A stretch of 64,000 nt of DNA from Nocardia suismassiliense (GTDB lineage: Bacteria; Actinomycetota; Actinomycetes; Mycobacteriales; Mycobacteriaceae): NCBI RefSeq assembly GCF_900269665.1, contig NZ_LT985361.1:5111382-5175381 (forward strand), given 5' to 3'. The notes beneath the pieces are model-generated. The model saw nothing but the letters and a program-made list of their open reading frames with translations. It ran no database searches and had not been told where the DNA came from. This document shows positions 1 through 33,300 of this stretch, piece after piece. Position 1 is the first letter of the stretch; each line of letters opens with the position of its first letter. A program made the position numbers and the translations under genes.

Positions 1-3000
1 CGACCAGGTCGAGCAGCCGCTCGGCCTGGCCCTGCAACGAGGCCTGGCTGCGCGCCGAGATCGGCAGCAGCACAACCCCACGACTGTCCGGCGCCGCGAC
101 CGGCGCGGGCTCTACGGGAGCTTCCTCCAGGATCAGATGCGCGTTCGTGCCGCTGAGCCCGAAGGCACTCACCCCGGCGCGACGCGGCCGGTCACCTCGT
201 CGCCACGGCATCGGCTCGGCCTGCACCGCCAAGCCGCTGCTCGCCCAATCCACCTGCGGTGACGGCACACTCGCGTTGAGGGTCGCGGGAATGCGTTCAT
301 GCTGTAGCGCGAGCACCAGTTTGATGATGCTGCCGACGCCGGCCGCCGCTTGCGTATGCCCCACATTGGATTTCAGCGACCCGAGCCCGAGCGGGCGCTC
401 CGGATCACGACCCGGCCCGAACACCCGGGCTAGCGCCCGCGCCTCGATCGGATCGCCGAGCGCGGTACCGGTGCCGTGCGCCTCGACATAATCGATCTCG
501 TGCGGCGCAAGACCCGACACCCGCAGCGCCGAGCGCAGCACCTGTTCCTGCGCAGCGCCGTTGGGGGCGCTGAGCCCTTGGCTACGGCCATCCTGATTGA
601 CGGCCGAACCACGAATGACCGCGAGCACCCGGTCGCCGTCGCGGCGTGCGTCACCGAGCCGCTTCAGCAGCAACAGACCTGCGCCCTCCGCCCACACTGT
701 TCCGTCGGCGGCCGCGGAGAACGGCGCGCTGCGGCCCGTCGGCGACAGCACGCCCAAGCGGCACAGTTCGATGTGCGCGGTCGGTGACATCAGCAGCGTG
801 GCGCCACCGGCCAGCGCGAGATCGCACTCGCCCGCGCGCAGCGCCTGCATCGCCAGGTGCGTCGCGACGATCGACGAGGAACACGCGGTGTCCAAGGTGA
901 CCGCGGGCCCGTGCAGCCCGAGGGTGTAGGAGATCCGGCCGGACGCGACACTCGGCGAAAGACCGGTGCCCACTTGGCCGTTCAGCTGTTCTGGAGCGGG
1001 GTCGGCCAGATAACCGGTGCTGTACACGCCGAGGTAGACACCGGTCGCGCTGCCGTGCAAGCTGCGCGGATCGCGCCCGGATCGCTCGATCGCCTCCCAG
1101 CTGAGCTGCAGCATCATCCGCTGCTGCGGATCCATCACGGTCGCCTCGCGCGGGCCGATCCCGAAGAAAGCGGCATCGAAACGATCGATGCCGTCGACGT
1201 AACCGCCGCGGAACGTGTAGGCCTTGCCTGGCGCGGACGTATCCGGGTCGTACAGCCCGTCGATGTCCCAGCGGCCTGCGGGCATGTCGGTGATCGCGTC
1301 ACCGTTACCGTCCAGCAGCCGCCACAACGCTTCCGGGGAATCCGCGCCGCCCGGGAATCGGCAGGACATCGACAAGATCGCGATCGCGTCGTCGTCCGCG
1401 TCGTCGGTGTCGTCTGCCGTGACGGCAGCCTCGGGTTCGGACGTGCTGGGTTCACCAGCCGTGACGGAGGCCAGCACCGTAGCCACCCCGTCGATGGTGG
1501 GGTGATCGAAGAACAGATTGGTATCGAGAAAGCGTCCGACGAAATCGGACAGATCGACCACGAGCTCCACCAAATCGGCCGAGCCCAACCCGAATTCGAC
1601 CAAGGGTCGGTGGATATCGATGCGTTCGGGGTCCAGATCCGCGTGCCGCGCGATCGCGGTCACCAGCCAGGCGCGCAGCGACTCGGCAGACGGCTGGTCC
1701 CCGGCCGCGGCGGCGGGCTCCTCGGTCACCGCTTCCGGGTCGTAGTCGTCCAGTTCGTCCTCGGGTGAGCGCACGGCACCCGCCAGCAGCGTCAGCAGCT
1801 CGCCGGACAGATACGCGGCCCGGCAGGCCGAACGCTGGATCTTCCCGCTGCTCGTCTTGAAGATGGTGCCCGGCCGAATCAGCAGCACCGCCGCGAGAGT
1901 GAGCCCGTGCTCGGTCGCCACCGCGGCGCGCACCGCGCCCTCGAGTTCGACCAGGTCCTCGCCGCGCACCTCGGCCACCACCACCGGCTGCTCGCCGTCG
2001 AGCCCGAGATCTACTGAGAACGCGGCGACACAACCCGCACGCACCGCGTCGTGCGCGGCCTCGACGGTCGATTCGATGTCCTGCGGGTAGTGATTGCGGC
2101 CGTCGACGATCAGCAGATCCTTGCGCCGACCAGTGACGAACAGTTCACCCCCGGAACACAATCCGAGATCCCCCGTGCGCAGGTAGCGTCGATCATCACC
2201 GGGCAGCGTCGCGCCGAACACCTGGGCAGTGGCCTGCTCGTCCCGGAAATACCCTGCGGCAACACTGTTTCCGGCGACCCAGATCTCGCCTTCGACACCC
2301 TCGGCTTGCTCGACGCCATACTCGGGAGCGACGATCGCGATCGACATGCCCGCCGCCGCAGGCCCCACGCCAACCAATTCGGCACCCCGCGCGCGGTCGC
2401 CCGTCACCTCACGGAACGTCGGCGGCGCCGTAATGGACGGCGCGGTCACGATCAGCGTGGCCTCGGCCAATCCGTAGACCGGCTGATGAGATTCGGCGCG
2501 GAATCCGGCCCGGCCGAACGCTTCGGTGACCCGTCGCACCGTCGCGGGACGCACCGGCTCGGAGCCGTTGAACGCTGCCCGCCAGCTACTCAGATCCAGC
2601 CGCTCGATCTGCTCCGGCGCGATCCGGCGCACGCACAGTTCGTAAGCGAAGTTCGGTCCACCGCTGGTGTGCGCGCGATAGGTACTGATCGCTTGCAGCC
2701 ACCGCTCGGGCCGCTGCAAGAAATGCAGCGGCGACATCAGCACGGAGTTGGCACCGAGGTACACCGTGTGCAGCAGCGGCGCGATGAGCCCCATGTCGTG
2801 GTACATCGGCAGCCAACTGGCGAAAAGCGCGCCGTCCCACCCGTCCGCCAGCACACGATCGTGGCCGAGCCCCGCGACGAGCGCACGCTGGTTGTGCAGC
2901 AGGTTCTCGTGGGTGAGCAGGACGCCGCGCGGCGCACTGGTCGAGCCGGAGGTGTACTGAATGAACGCGACCGACTCCGCGCCCAGCTCCGGCTCGCGCC

Positions 3001-3454
3001 ACCGCGCTGCCTGATCATCGGCGATCTCGTCGGTGGCCAGCCAGCGCACACCCGCCAGCTCGGGAATCTCCGCGCACAGCGCCGCCGCGTCCGCGACCAC
3101 CCGCCGCGGCGCCAGCACCACCTCGACCTCGGCGTGCGCGACCATCCGGCGCAGCCGCCGCAGCGACCGGTTCTCCCACTCCGGCAGCGGCGCGGGCACC
3201 GCGACCACACCCGCTGCGAGACAGCCGAAGAACGCTTCGGCAAACTCCGGGCCAGCCGGGTACAGCAGCAGAGCCCGCTGCGGTAGCCCCTCTTGCAGAG
3301 CGGCCGCGATCGCCCGAGCGCGCGTACCCAAGTCCGCGTACGAGATCTCGCGGACGACACCGTCGACGTCACCGCTGTCCAGGAACCGGTACACCACATC
3401 GGTCGGCCGCTTCTCGACCTGGGCGAACAGGGTGTCGACGAAAGTGTTGTGCAC
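1..3454 (-). CDS. FAAL-ACP-KS loading protein of a polyketide synthase (partial, continues past left edge)
   Basis: Probably activates a free fatty acid as acyl-AMP, loads it on its own carrier domain and starts polyketide elongation, supplying the acyl cap for the NRPSs. The 1151 visible residues are: a fatty acyl-AMP ligase (about 1-580, ATP motif YTSGSTSAPRG, then YGLAEAT and RTGDLG); an acyl carrier domain with phosphopantetheine Ser near residue 624 (FGLGSADLVEL); and a complete ketosynthase (about 690-1115) with active-site Cys in DTACSSS and both His motifs (EAHGTGT, KSNVGHT). The reading frame is still open in the post-KS linker at position 1, so an AT and further domains should lie outside. 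The start is well fixed: GTG at 3454 is preceded by GAGGAAG, and an in-frame TAG lies five codons upstream. Divergent from the P450. FAAL rather than CoA ligase is inferred from fusion to an ACP and homology by eye. Confidence 0.93.
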   Translation of the reverse strand, partial: MHNTFVDTLFAQVEKRPTDVVYRFLDSGDVDGVVREISYADLGTRARAIAAALQEGLPQRALLLYPAGPEFAEAFFGCLAAGVVAVPAPLPEWENRSLRRLRRMVAHAEVEVVLAPRRVVADAAALCAEIPELAGVRWLATDEIADDQAARWREPELGAESVAFIQYTSGSTSAPRGVLLTHENLLHNQRALVAGLGHDRVLADGWDGALFASWLPMYHDMGLIAPLLHTVYLGANSVLMSPLHFLQRPERWLQAISTYRAHTSGGPNFAYELCVRRIAPEQIERLDLSSWRAAFNGSEPVRPATVRRVTEAFGRAGFRAESHQPVYGLAEATLIVTAPSITAPPTFREVTGDRARGAELVGVGPAAAGMSIAIVAPEYGVEQAEGVEGEIWVAGNSVAAGYFRDEQATAQVFGATLPGDDRRYLRTGDLGLCSGGELFVTGRRKDLLIVDGRNHYPQDIESTVEAAHDAVRAGCVAAFSVDLGLDGEQPVVVAEVRGEDLVELEGAVRAAVATEHGLTLAAVLLIRPGTIFKTSSGKIQRSACRAAYLSGELLTLLAGAVRSPEDELDDYDPEAVTEEPAAAAGDQPSAESLRAWLVTAIARHADLDPERIDIHRPLVEFGLGSADLVELVVDLSDFVGRFLDTNLFFDHPTIDGVATVLASVTAGEPSTSEPEAAVTADDTDDADDDAIAILSMSCRFPGGADSPEALWRLLDGNGDAITDMPAGRWDIDGLYDPDTSAPGKAYTFRGGYVDGIDRFDAAFFGIGPREATVMDPQQRMMLQLSWEAIERSGRDPRSLHGSATGVYLGVYSTGYLADPAPEQLNGQVGTGLSPSVASGRISYTLGLHGPAVTLDTACSSSIVATHLAMQALRAGECDLALAGGATLLMSPTAHIELCRLGVLSPTGRSAPFSAAADGTVWAEGAGLLLLKRLGDARRDGDRVLAVIRGSAVNQDGRSQGLSAPNGAAQEQVLRSALRVSGLAPHEIDYVEAHGTGTALGDPIEARALARVFGPGRDPERPLGLGSLKSNVGHTQAAAGVGSIIKLVLALQHERIPATLNASVPSPQVDWASSGLAVQAEPMPWRRGDRPRRAGVSAFGLSGTNAHLILEEAPVEPAPVAAPDSRGVVLLPISARSQASLQGQAERLLDLV

Positions 3455-3706
3455 GAGCTGCTTCCTCTAACGGTGGAGCCTGAATCCGGCCGGTCCTGGT
3501 CCCCTGGTCTACGAGGAGTGGCACACGGTGCGTGGTGACTGTCAGTGCCACAATATAGCTGCCGGTACGCCGGTCTCCGACCTCCACAAGATCAACAACG
3601 CGCTGGTCGCAGCCCCGAAAAATAGGGGCAGCAACGTCACGGGCACCATTGCCGCCGCGCCGATTTCGGGTTTGCGCGCAGCGGAACCACCGGTCAGGAT
3701 GGCCCA
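3455..3706. promoter_or_regulatory. Divergent control region between the FAAL-PKS and P450 genes
   Basis: This 252-bp noncoding stretch separates two divergently read genes and must hold both promoters. Visible elements: inverted repeat GTGGCAC/GTGCCAC (3518-3524 and 3545-3551, 20-nt spacer), an AT-rich CAATATAG at 3551-3558 that reads TATATT on the minus strand and could be a -10 box for the PKS, and a GCCCC/GGGGC hairpin (3612-3616 and 3625-3629) around an A-rich loop. No convincing -35 box was found, so exact promoters are not called. Confidence 0.4.
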
Positions 3707-5035
3707 GTGCCACAGACCTCCGTATCGCTGCGCGATCTGCCCCGCCTCCGCAATCGCCACCTCGGGCAGATCGGCGGACTGATGCGGCCAGGCACCCACG
3801 AGTCCCCGCTGCTGGAGCTCGGCGAGCGGTTCGTCATCTCGCCGCCGGGTTTTCCGACCATGCTGGTCACCTACGACATGGACGACGTGCGCGACCTGTT
3901 CACCAACCACGACGACTTCTCGATCGGCCAAGTGCTGAGCCGGTTCTCCAGCCACGACCAGATGTTCGGCAAGCAGACCCTGATCTTCCTCGACGGCGAC
4001 GAGCACCGCCGCGAACGCAAGCTGTTCGCCCCGCCGTTCCAGAGCAAGGCGCTGCGGTCCTACGAAGAACTCATGGTCGAGGTGGTCGAACGCGAGCTGC
4101 CCAAGTGGCCGGTCGGCGAGCAGTTCGAGTTCCTGACGGCGGGTTACGATCTGGCTATCGGAGTGCTACTCGGCGTCGTCTTCGGTGATGTCGCGCCGGT
4201 CCGCCGAGATCGGCTGAAGCGCGCGGTGCAGGCCTGGTTCGGCGAGATCGAAAGCCGCGGGTTCCTCGCGGTCACCCTGATCACCCCGCTGGTCGGCGGT
4301 TACACGCTGCCGTACCCGCCGCTGCGGCGCCGCCAGGCCGAGGTCGACGCCGTCATCATCGAGGAGATCGCGGCCCGGCGCGCCACGCCCGGCGACGCGA
4401 GCTCCCGAAAAGACGTGCTGTCCCGCTATGTCGGCACGGAACTGGACCAGCACGACGACGCCGCGCTGGCCCGGAACATGCGCGGCATCCTGCTCGGCGC
4501 CTACGAGACCACCGCGATCACCCTCGGCTGGATCGCCGCCATGCTGGCCGGCCACCCCGAGGCCATGGCCGAACTGGACGCGGCCGTCGACGCGGGCGAC
4601 AGCGCCCGGCTCGACGCCTACCTCGACGCCGTCGTCGCCGAAACGATGCGGCTGCGACCGGTCTCGCCGTTCACCGGCCGACGGGCGTTGCGCGACACCG
4701 TGATCAACGGAGTGCACATCCCCAAGGGCGCCATCGTCATCGTCCCGATCCTGCTGATCCACGAATCACCGCGGCACTACCAGGATCCGATGGCCTTCCG
4801 TCCCGAGCGTTTCCTCGACGAGCGGCCCAGCGGCCACACCTGGCTCACCTTCGGCGCGGGCCCGCACCGCTGCCTCGGCGCCCAGTTCGCCCTCGCCGAG
4901 GCGCGCATCCTGTTCCGCGTCGTCCTCGAGAACCGGCGCATCGCGCCGGCTCCCGGCCCCATCGAACCGCCACGCCGCTATCACACCGGCTTGAGCCCGG
5001 TGCACAACGCCCGAATCACGTTGCTGCCGCGCTGA
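3707..5035 (+). CDS. Cytochrome P450 monooxygenase
   Basis: A 442-residue soluble bacterial P450 that should hydroxylate or otherwise oxidise the lipopeptide, its fatty acid or an amino acid precursor. Diagnostic motifs are present: I-helix oxygen-activation motif GAYETT (about residue 267), the ExxR motif ETMRLRP (about 307), and the haem-binding loop FGAGPHRCLG with the axial Cys near residue 388. Start GTG 3707 has AGGA seven bases upstream; a nearby ATG at 3699 is in another frame. It is divergent from the FAAL-PKS and convergent with the NRPS (only nine bases between the stops), so location alone ties it to the cluster. No ferredoxin or ferredoxin reductase gene is beside it. The substrate is not readable from sequence. 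Confidence 0.92.
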   Translation: MPQTSVSLRDLPRLRNRHLGQIGGLMRPGTHESPLLELGERFVISPPGFPTMLVTYDMDDVRDLFTNHDDFSIGQVLSRFSSHDQMFGKQTLIFLDGDEHRRERKLFAPPFQSKALRSYEELMVEVVERELPKWPVGEQFEFLTAGYDLAIGVLLGVVFGDVAPVRRDRLKRAVQAWFGEIESRGFLAVTLITPLVGGYTLPYPPLRRRQAEVDAVIIEEIAARRATPGDASSRKDVLSRYVGTELDQHDDAALARNMRGILLGAYETTAITLGWIAAMLAGHPEAMAELDAAVDAGDSARLDAYLDAVVAETMRLRPVSPFTGRRALRDTVINGVHIPKGAIVIVPILLIHESPRHYQDPMAFRPERFLDERPSGHTWLTFGAGPHRCLGAQFALAEARILFRVVLENRRIAPAPGPIEPPRRYHTGLSPVHNARITLLPR

Positions 5036-5044
5036 TCCGGGCCA

Positions 5045-25842
<20,798 letters not shown>

Positions 25843-25843
<1 letters not shown>

Positions 25844-28800
25844 CACAGACCCACCTCTCGATTCATCCTGCGCAGCGCCGGTCTGCGCGATGGCGCCAAC
25901 TCCGGCCATCGGCGGTCGAGTTCGGCGACCGTCGCGGCGTCGAAGATCACCCGGATCGGCACCTCGACGCCGAGCACCGCTCGAATCCGGCTGGCCAGCC
26001 GGGTCGCCAGCAACGAATGCCCACCGAGGGCGAAGAAACTGTCGTCCACGCCGACCCGGTCGAGTCCGAGGATCTCGGCGAACAATTCGGCGAGCACCCG
26101 TTCCCGCTCGCTGCTCGGCGCCCGATACTGCGCCGCGGCGGCGAACTCCGGGTCCGGCAGCGCCGCGCGATCGAGCTTTCCGTTGGCGGTCAACGGCACA
26201 TCGTCGATCACCATCACCACCGACGGCACCATGAACTCCGGCAACCGCTCGGCCGCCAACTCCTTTACGGCGGCGGGCAGGAGCGTGTCCTGTGGATTGC
26301 TGGCGTACGGCGTCGGATCGGCTACTTCTGCCGCAGGCAGGTATACGTCGGTCAGCGGTCGGCTTTGTGCGGTCGCGCTGTCTATGAAGACCGCGTCCAT
26401 CCGATCCGGCTGTGCCGACCAGGTGACCGCCGTGGTGTAGCCCAGCCGGTCGGCCAGTACGTGCAAATCTTCGGGCAGCAATCCGGCGTCCATTCGAGCA
26501 GCGGGGTCGGCGAGTATTCCCTCGAATCCCGCTGCCCGTGGATGGGTGCGCGGAGCCGCCGGAACGGGCTCACCGGTTCGGATTCGGTTCACCGCCTCGA
26601 TCTGGCCGGTCAGCCCGGCGTGTGGAATCCCGGTAACTCGGATGCCATCCGGGTGTCGAGATTGCAGCAGTGTGCGCAACCAGTCGTGGTCGCGGAACTC
26701 GACTTTCGGCACCTCGGCGACGGACAGCGCTTTCGTGGGTGTCTTGTGCAGGACCACGTCGTATCGGTAACGGGTCAACTCGTTGACCGAATAGCCGCGT
26801 TTGAGTTCGATATCGACGGTCTCGAAGTCGGTGGCCCGGCACACCGCGTGGAAGTATTCGGGCGCGACCAGCAGTTCCTGTTCGGCGAATACCGTGCGGC
26901 GCACGCGTTCCCGAATGGCCGCCGGGTCGTCGCCGTCGTTGCGGGCTATCTGCACCGCCGTGGTGAACTCCTCCAGCAGACCCAGATTGCGGACGTCACC
27001 GACGAATATCGCGCCGCCGGGCGCCAGCAGGCCGAGGATCTGTTCGAGGACTCGACGCAGATACCGTTCGCCGGGGAAGTACTGCACCACCGAGTTCACG
27101 ACCACCGTGTCGAAATACTCTTCCGGCAATCCCGCGATGTCCTCGGCGGACCGGACGCTCAGCGAGACCCGTTCGGTCCACGGCGCGTCGAGTTCGTCCA
27201 ACTGCTGTTGCATGGTGGCGATGGTCGCGGCGGAGAAGTCCGACGCCCAGTATTCGTCGCAGTCGGGCGCCAATTGGGACAACAACAAGCCGGAGCCGAC
27301 ACCGATCTCGAGTACTCGCCGGGGTGCCAGACCACGGATGCGCTGTACCGTGGCTTCGCGCCATTCGCGCATCTGCTCGATCGGAATCGACGTCCCGGTA
27401 TAGCTGCTGTTCCAGCCGCCGAAGTCCATTCCGAAGCCCGCCGGCGCCTTGTCCCCGTTGCCGTTTCCGGGACTGTCGGCTTTCTTACCCGCAGCGCCGT
27501 ACAGGTCGTCGTATACCCGGCGCCACTGGCCGACCAGTTCCTCTTCACCGGCGACCGGCCCGGATCGGTCCGCGACCACATAGCCCACGAGCTGCTGTCC
27601 CCCGGTGCTGCTGTCGCGTACGACGACCACCGCGCGGGACACCGAAGGGTGTTGCTCCAGAGCGGTTTCCACCTCGCCGGGCTCCACCCGGAAGCCACGC
27701 ACCTTGACCTGATCATCGGCCCGGCCGACGAACTCCAACTGCCCGGAGTTGTTCCAGCGCACCACATCACCGGTGCGATACAAACGGCCGCCACCGGCCG
27801 GATCGAACGGGTCGGCGACGAACCGGGCGGCGGTGAGCCCCGCGCGTCCGTGGTAGCCCCGCGCCAACTGCGTGCCCGCCACGTACAGCTCCCCCGCGAC
27901 ACCCACCGGCACCGGCGCCAACCACGAATCCAGCACGAACACGCGCACATTCACCGACGGACGCCCGATCGGCACCGCACCTTCGACATCGCCGAGCACG
28001 TCGTAGTCGGTCACGCACGCCGTTGTCTCGGTAGGCCCGTAGCCGTTCATCACCTGCACGCCAGCGTGTTTCGCGTTCAGCTTGCGCACGACGGCCGCGG
28101 TCAGCTCGGCACCGCCGGCGATCACCCGCCGCAAACTACGCAGCGGTGTGCCGGACAACGGCTCCACGTGATCGGCCAACGCCGACAACAGCGGCGGCGT
28201 CGCGAACATCTTTGTCACCGAACGGCGCTCGATCACATCGGTGAGTTCCACGAGATCCGAACGCGAGGATTCCGTCACCACCAGCGCCGCACCACCGGCC
28301 AGCGCGGGCCAGATCTCATAGGTCGTGGCGTCGAATGCGATCGAGGAATGCGTCAATACCCGGTCCTCGGGATCGACCGACCAGGCCCGAGCAACCAGGT
28401 TCACCAGGTTACGGTGGGTGATCTCCACACCTTTCGGAACGCCCGTGGAACCGGAGGTGTAGGTCACGTAGGCCAAATGCTGTGGCCGCAGACCGATCTC
28501 AGCCAGATCCCCAGGTTCGCCACCGTTGGTGCCCGGTGCGTCCAGATAGTGGTGCGGGACTGCCGTGTCGGGCAGGAAGTGGGCGGTAGCGGAGTCGGTC
28601 ACGACAACGACCGGCGCGGCGTCGGAAAGGATGAACGACAACCGATCCGACGGATACCCGGGATCGATCGGCAGATATCCGCCACCGGCCTTCAGCACAC
28701 CCAGCAGCGCCACGATCAACTCCACCGACCGCGGCAGGGCCACCGCGACCAGCGAGTCCGGGCGTACGCCGCGCGCGACCAGCGTGCGCGCCAACCCGTC

Positions 28801-30309
28801 GGCTCGGGAATCGAGTTCCCGATACGAGATCTCGGTGTCGCCACCGATCACGGCGGTGGCCGCCGGTGTCCGGGCGACCTGGGCCTCGAACAGCCCGACC
28901 ATCGTGGTGTCCGGGACCGCGACGGCAGTGTCGTTCCACCGCCGCAGCACCGACTCCTGTTCCTCGGTATCGAGGACGTCGATCGCCCCCACCGGGCCAC
29001 CCGGGTCTGACACGATCCGGTCGAGTATTCGCACGAACCGGTGCACCATCGACTCGACGGTGGACCGGTCGAACAGGTCGGTCGAGTACTCGACGAACCC
29101 GCTCCACGGATCACCGGCGGGCGCGTCGGCGACATTGAAGAACAGGTCGAACCGCGAGGCCGCGATGGACGCGGGATAGGGCTCGAACCCGACCCCCGGC
29201 AACCGCAGGGTCGGCAGCGCGTTGTTCTGGAACGCCAACGACACCTGGAACAACGGATGATGCGCCGCCGAGCGGGCCGGATTCAGCAACTCCACCAGCA
29301 GCTCGAACGGAACATCCTGATTCTCGTACGCGGCCAACGCCTTCGACCGCACCTGCGCCACTACCTCGGCGAAAGACGTTGCCGGAGCGACAGTTGCACG
29401 CAGCACCCAGGTGTTGACGAAGAACCCGACCAGGTCGGCCAGCGCCTCGTCGGTCCGGCCTGCGATCGGCGAGCCGAGCGGAATATCCTCTCCGGCACCG
29501 AGTTTGAACAGCAGCACGGCCAGCGCCGATTGCAGCACCATCGACACCGTCGCGCCCTCCCGGGCCGCCAGCCGCTCCACCGCGGTGCGGATCTCCGGAT
29601 CGATACCGAAGACCACCATGTCGCCGCGGTAGCTGGCCACCCGGGGTCGCGGCCGGTCGGTCGGCAACCGCAGTTGCTCCGGCAACCCGTCGAGCTCCCG
29701 GCGCCAATACTCGTACTGCTGGGACAGCACGCTGTCCGGATCGTCCGGCGACCCGAGAAATTCTCGCTGCCACAGCGTGTAGTCCACATACTGCACCGGC
29801 AGCGGCGCCCAGCGCGGCGCCCGATGTTCGAGGCGCGCGGCATAGGCGGTGGCCAGATCCCGCAGCAACGGTGCCGCCGACCAGCCGTCGCCCGCGATGT
29901 GATGGACCAGCAGGACCAGCACACACTCATCGCCGCCGGATCGGAATACGGTGGCGCGGATGGGAATCTCCGACGACAGATCGAAGGCGTAGCGCACGGC
30001 GGCGTTCACCGCCGCGTCCAGCTCGGCCGGGTCCACGGTCTCCACGTCGACCGTGACCGGCACCTCGACGCTGTCGGCCGCGAGCACCTGCTGGGTCGGC
30101 ACCCCTTCGGCCTCGACGAAGACCGTGCGCAAACTCTCGTGGCGGGCCACCACATCGCCGAGCGCGGCCGCGAAAGCCGACGCGTCGAACACGCCGCTCA
30201 GCCGGACCGGCAGCGGCATGTTGTACGTAGCCGATGGCCCCTCCAGCCGATGGATGAACCAGAGTCGGCGCTGCGCGAACGACAGCGGAACCACGTCCGG
30301 CCGTGGCCG
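25843..30309 (-). other. NRPS module 4 (C-A-nMT-T)
   Basis: C domain HHIAGDG near residue 3731, A domain TSGSTG near 4213, pocket D A Y F I G G A C (hydrophobic), inserted N-methyltransferase with EIGVGSGLL near 4594, T domain GGHSLLATR near 5024. Predicts an N-methylated residue 4, then hand-off to module 5 on the second polypeptide. Confidence 0.8.
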
Positions 30310-33300
30310 GGGCAGCAGCGGCGGGCGCACCTGCACATCGGCATCGAGCCGAGTCACCAACTGCGCCACCGTCGGTGCGTCGAAGATGGTCCGGATCGGC
30401 ACCTCGACGCCCGTCACCGCGCGGATCCGGCTGGCCAGGCGGGTCGCCAGCAGCGAGTGGCCGCCCAGGGTGAAGAAGTTGTCGTCCACCCCGACCCGGT
30501 CGAGGCCGAGGATCTCGGCGAACAGTTCGGCCAGTACTTGTTCGCGCTCGCTGTCCGGCGCGCGATACTCCGCCGACGACGCGAACTCCGGATCCGGCAG
30601 CGCCCGGCGATCCAGTTTTCCGCTGGAGGTCAACGGCACCGACCCGATCACCATCACCGTGGCGGGCACCATGAACTCCGGCAATCGGTCACTCGCCCAC
30701 CGGCGTACGTCGGCGGCCAGCAGACCCGCCTGCGGGTTGTTGGCGTACGCCGCCGGATCGCCCACCGGGCCGGCGGCGGTGTACACGTCGGCCAGGGGCC
30801 TGGCGTCGAGGGTCGTGGCGTCGACGAAGACGGCATCCATCCGGTCGGGCCGGGCGGACCAGGTGACCGCGGTCGCGTAGCCGAGTCGACGGCCGAGCAG
30901 ATGCAGGTCTTCCGGCACGACACCCGCGCGATCGCTGATCGTCTCGAGCATCCCTTCGAAGCCGACACCGAGTGCGTCGGTAGCGATACCGACGTGGCCT
31001 GCCTTGATCCGGTGCGTCGCTTCGACCTCACCGACCAGACCGGCATGCGGGATACCGGTGATCCGGATACCGTCCGGATGCTGGTCGCGCAGCAGTGTCT
31101 GCAACGAATCATGGTCATGGAACGCGACTTTCGGTACCTCGGCGACCGACAGCGGGTTCACCGCAGCCGGATGCACCACCACGTCGTACCGGTAGCGTGT
31201 CAGCTCGTTCATCGAGTATCCGCGTTTGAGCTCGATGTCGACGGCGCCGATATCGAGGACCTCGCCCAGCGCGAGGAAGTACTCCGGCGCCAGCAGCAGC
31301 TCCTGTTCGGCGGAGATGTCGCGACGGACCCGGTCGGCGACCGCCACCGGATCGTCGCCACCGTTGCGCGCGATCTGCGCGGCTGTGGTGAACTCCTCCA
31401 GCAGCGCCAGATTCCGGACGTCACCGATGAACACCGCGCCACCCGGAGCCAGCACGCCCAGCACCCGCTCGAGTACCCGGCGCATATAGTTCTGGCTGGG
31501 GAAGTACTGGATCACCGAGTTCAGCACGACCGTGTCGAAATAGTGTTCCGGCAACCCGTCGGTCTCGTCGGCGCCGCGCACGCTCAGCGAGACACGGTCG
31601 ACCCACTGCTCGTTCAGTTCGCCCAGCTGTCGTTGCAGGGTGCTGATCGTCGCGGACGAGAAGTCCGTAGCCCAGTATTCGGCGCAGTCCGGTGCCAGCT
31701 GCGACATCAGCAAACCCGACCCCACCCCGATCTCCAGCACGCGCTCCGGCCGCAGCCCTCGAATTCGCTCGACGGTGGTCGCGCGCCATTCGCGCATCTG
31801 TTCCACTGGAATCGCACGCCCGGTGTAGCTGCTGTTCCAGCCGCCGAAGCCGGTAACGAACCCGACCTCGTCACCGTCGACCGGACCGAGGTCCGGCGCA
31901 TGCTCGGCGCCGGCGTACAGGTCGTCGTAGACCCGCCGCCACTGCCCCACCAGTTCGCCTTCGCCGACGGTGGCCCCGGAGTGGTCGGCGACCACGTACC
32001 CGACCAACTGTTTTCCGGCCTCGGAGTCGTGTGCCACGACCACCGCCTGCGCCACCGAAGGATGTTGGGCCAGAACGCTTTCCACCTCACCGGGTTCGAC
32101 CCGGAAGCCCCGGATCTTGACCTGATCATCGACCCGGCCCGCGAACTCCAGCACCCCCGCGGAGGTCCAGCGCACCACGTCGCCGGTGCGATACAGCCTG
32201 CCGCCACCGGTCCGGTCGAACGGGTCGGCCACGAACCGGGCCGCGGTCAGGCCGGCCCGGCCGTGATAGCCACGCGCCAGCTGGGCACCCGCCACGTACA
32301 ACTCGCCCGAAACCCCGACCGGGACCGGCACCAACCACGAATCAAGCACGAACACTCGCGAATTCGCCACCGGCACACCGATCGGCACCACCGCACCGGG
32401 TTCGTCCTCGGGCACGCGATACGCGGTCACATCGACGGTCGCCTCGGTCGGACCGTAAAGGTTGTCGACCCGGAGGTCGCGGCACGTGCCACGCAGCGCC
32501 CGCACCAACCCGGAGGTCAGCGTGTCGGCGCCGGTATTGACCTGCCGCAGACTCCGGAACGGGTTGTCCGGCAACGCTTCCACATGATCGACCAACGCCG
32601 ACAGCAACGGTGGTGTGGCGAACATCTTCGTCACCGACCAGGTCTCCACCAGCCGCGTGATCTCCGCCGGGTCCGAACGCTGCTCACCGGCGACGACCAA
32701 CGTCGCGCCACCGCACAGGGCCGGCCAGATCTCATAGGTCGAGGCGTCGAAGGCGATCGACGAATGCACCAGCACCCGGTCCTCGACACCCGTCCGCCAC
32801 GCCTGGTTGACCAGGTTGACGACGTTATGGTGCGTGATACCAACACCTTTCGGGACACCGGTGGAGCCCGAGGTGTAGATCACGCACGCCAGATTGTGCG
32901 CATCGATCGCGACCACCCGGTCCAGACCAGCCCGGTCACCGTCGAGCGCTTCCATGGCGTCCAGATAGAGGTGTGGCGTCGCGGTCGGTGGCAGCGCGTG
33001 TGCGGTGGCCGAGTCGGTCACGACAACCACCGGCGCGGCGTCGGCGAGGACGAACGCCAGCCGATCCGAGGGGTACGCGGGATCGATCGGCAGATATCCG
33101 CCACCGGCCTTCAGCACACCCAGCAGGGTCACGATCAGGTTCGTGGACCGCGGCAACGCCACCGCGACCACACCGTCCGGGCCGACGCCGCGCGAGATCA
33201 ACGCCCGCGCCAGCCGATCGGCGCGCCGGTCCAGATCGTGGTACGTCAACTTCGCGTCCGCGCAGACGACCGCGATCGCATCCGGGGTCGCGGCGACCTG

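Noticed and set aside
857..1768. Open frame on the + strand over the KS-ACP region
   Set aside because: The minus strand encodes an unmistakable FAAL-ACP-KS protein through the same DNA; the + frame has no family signature.
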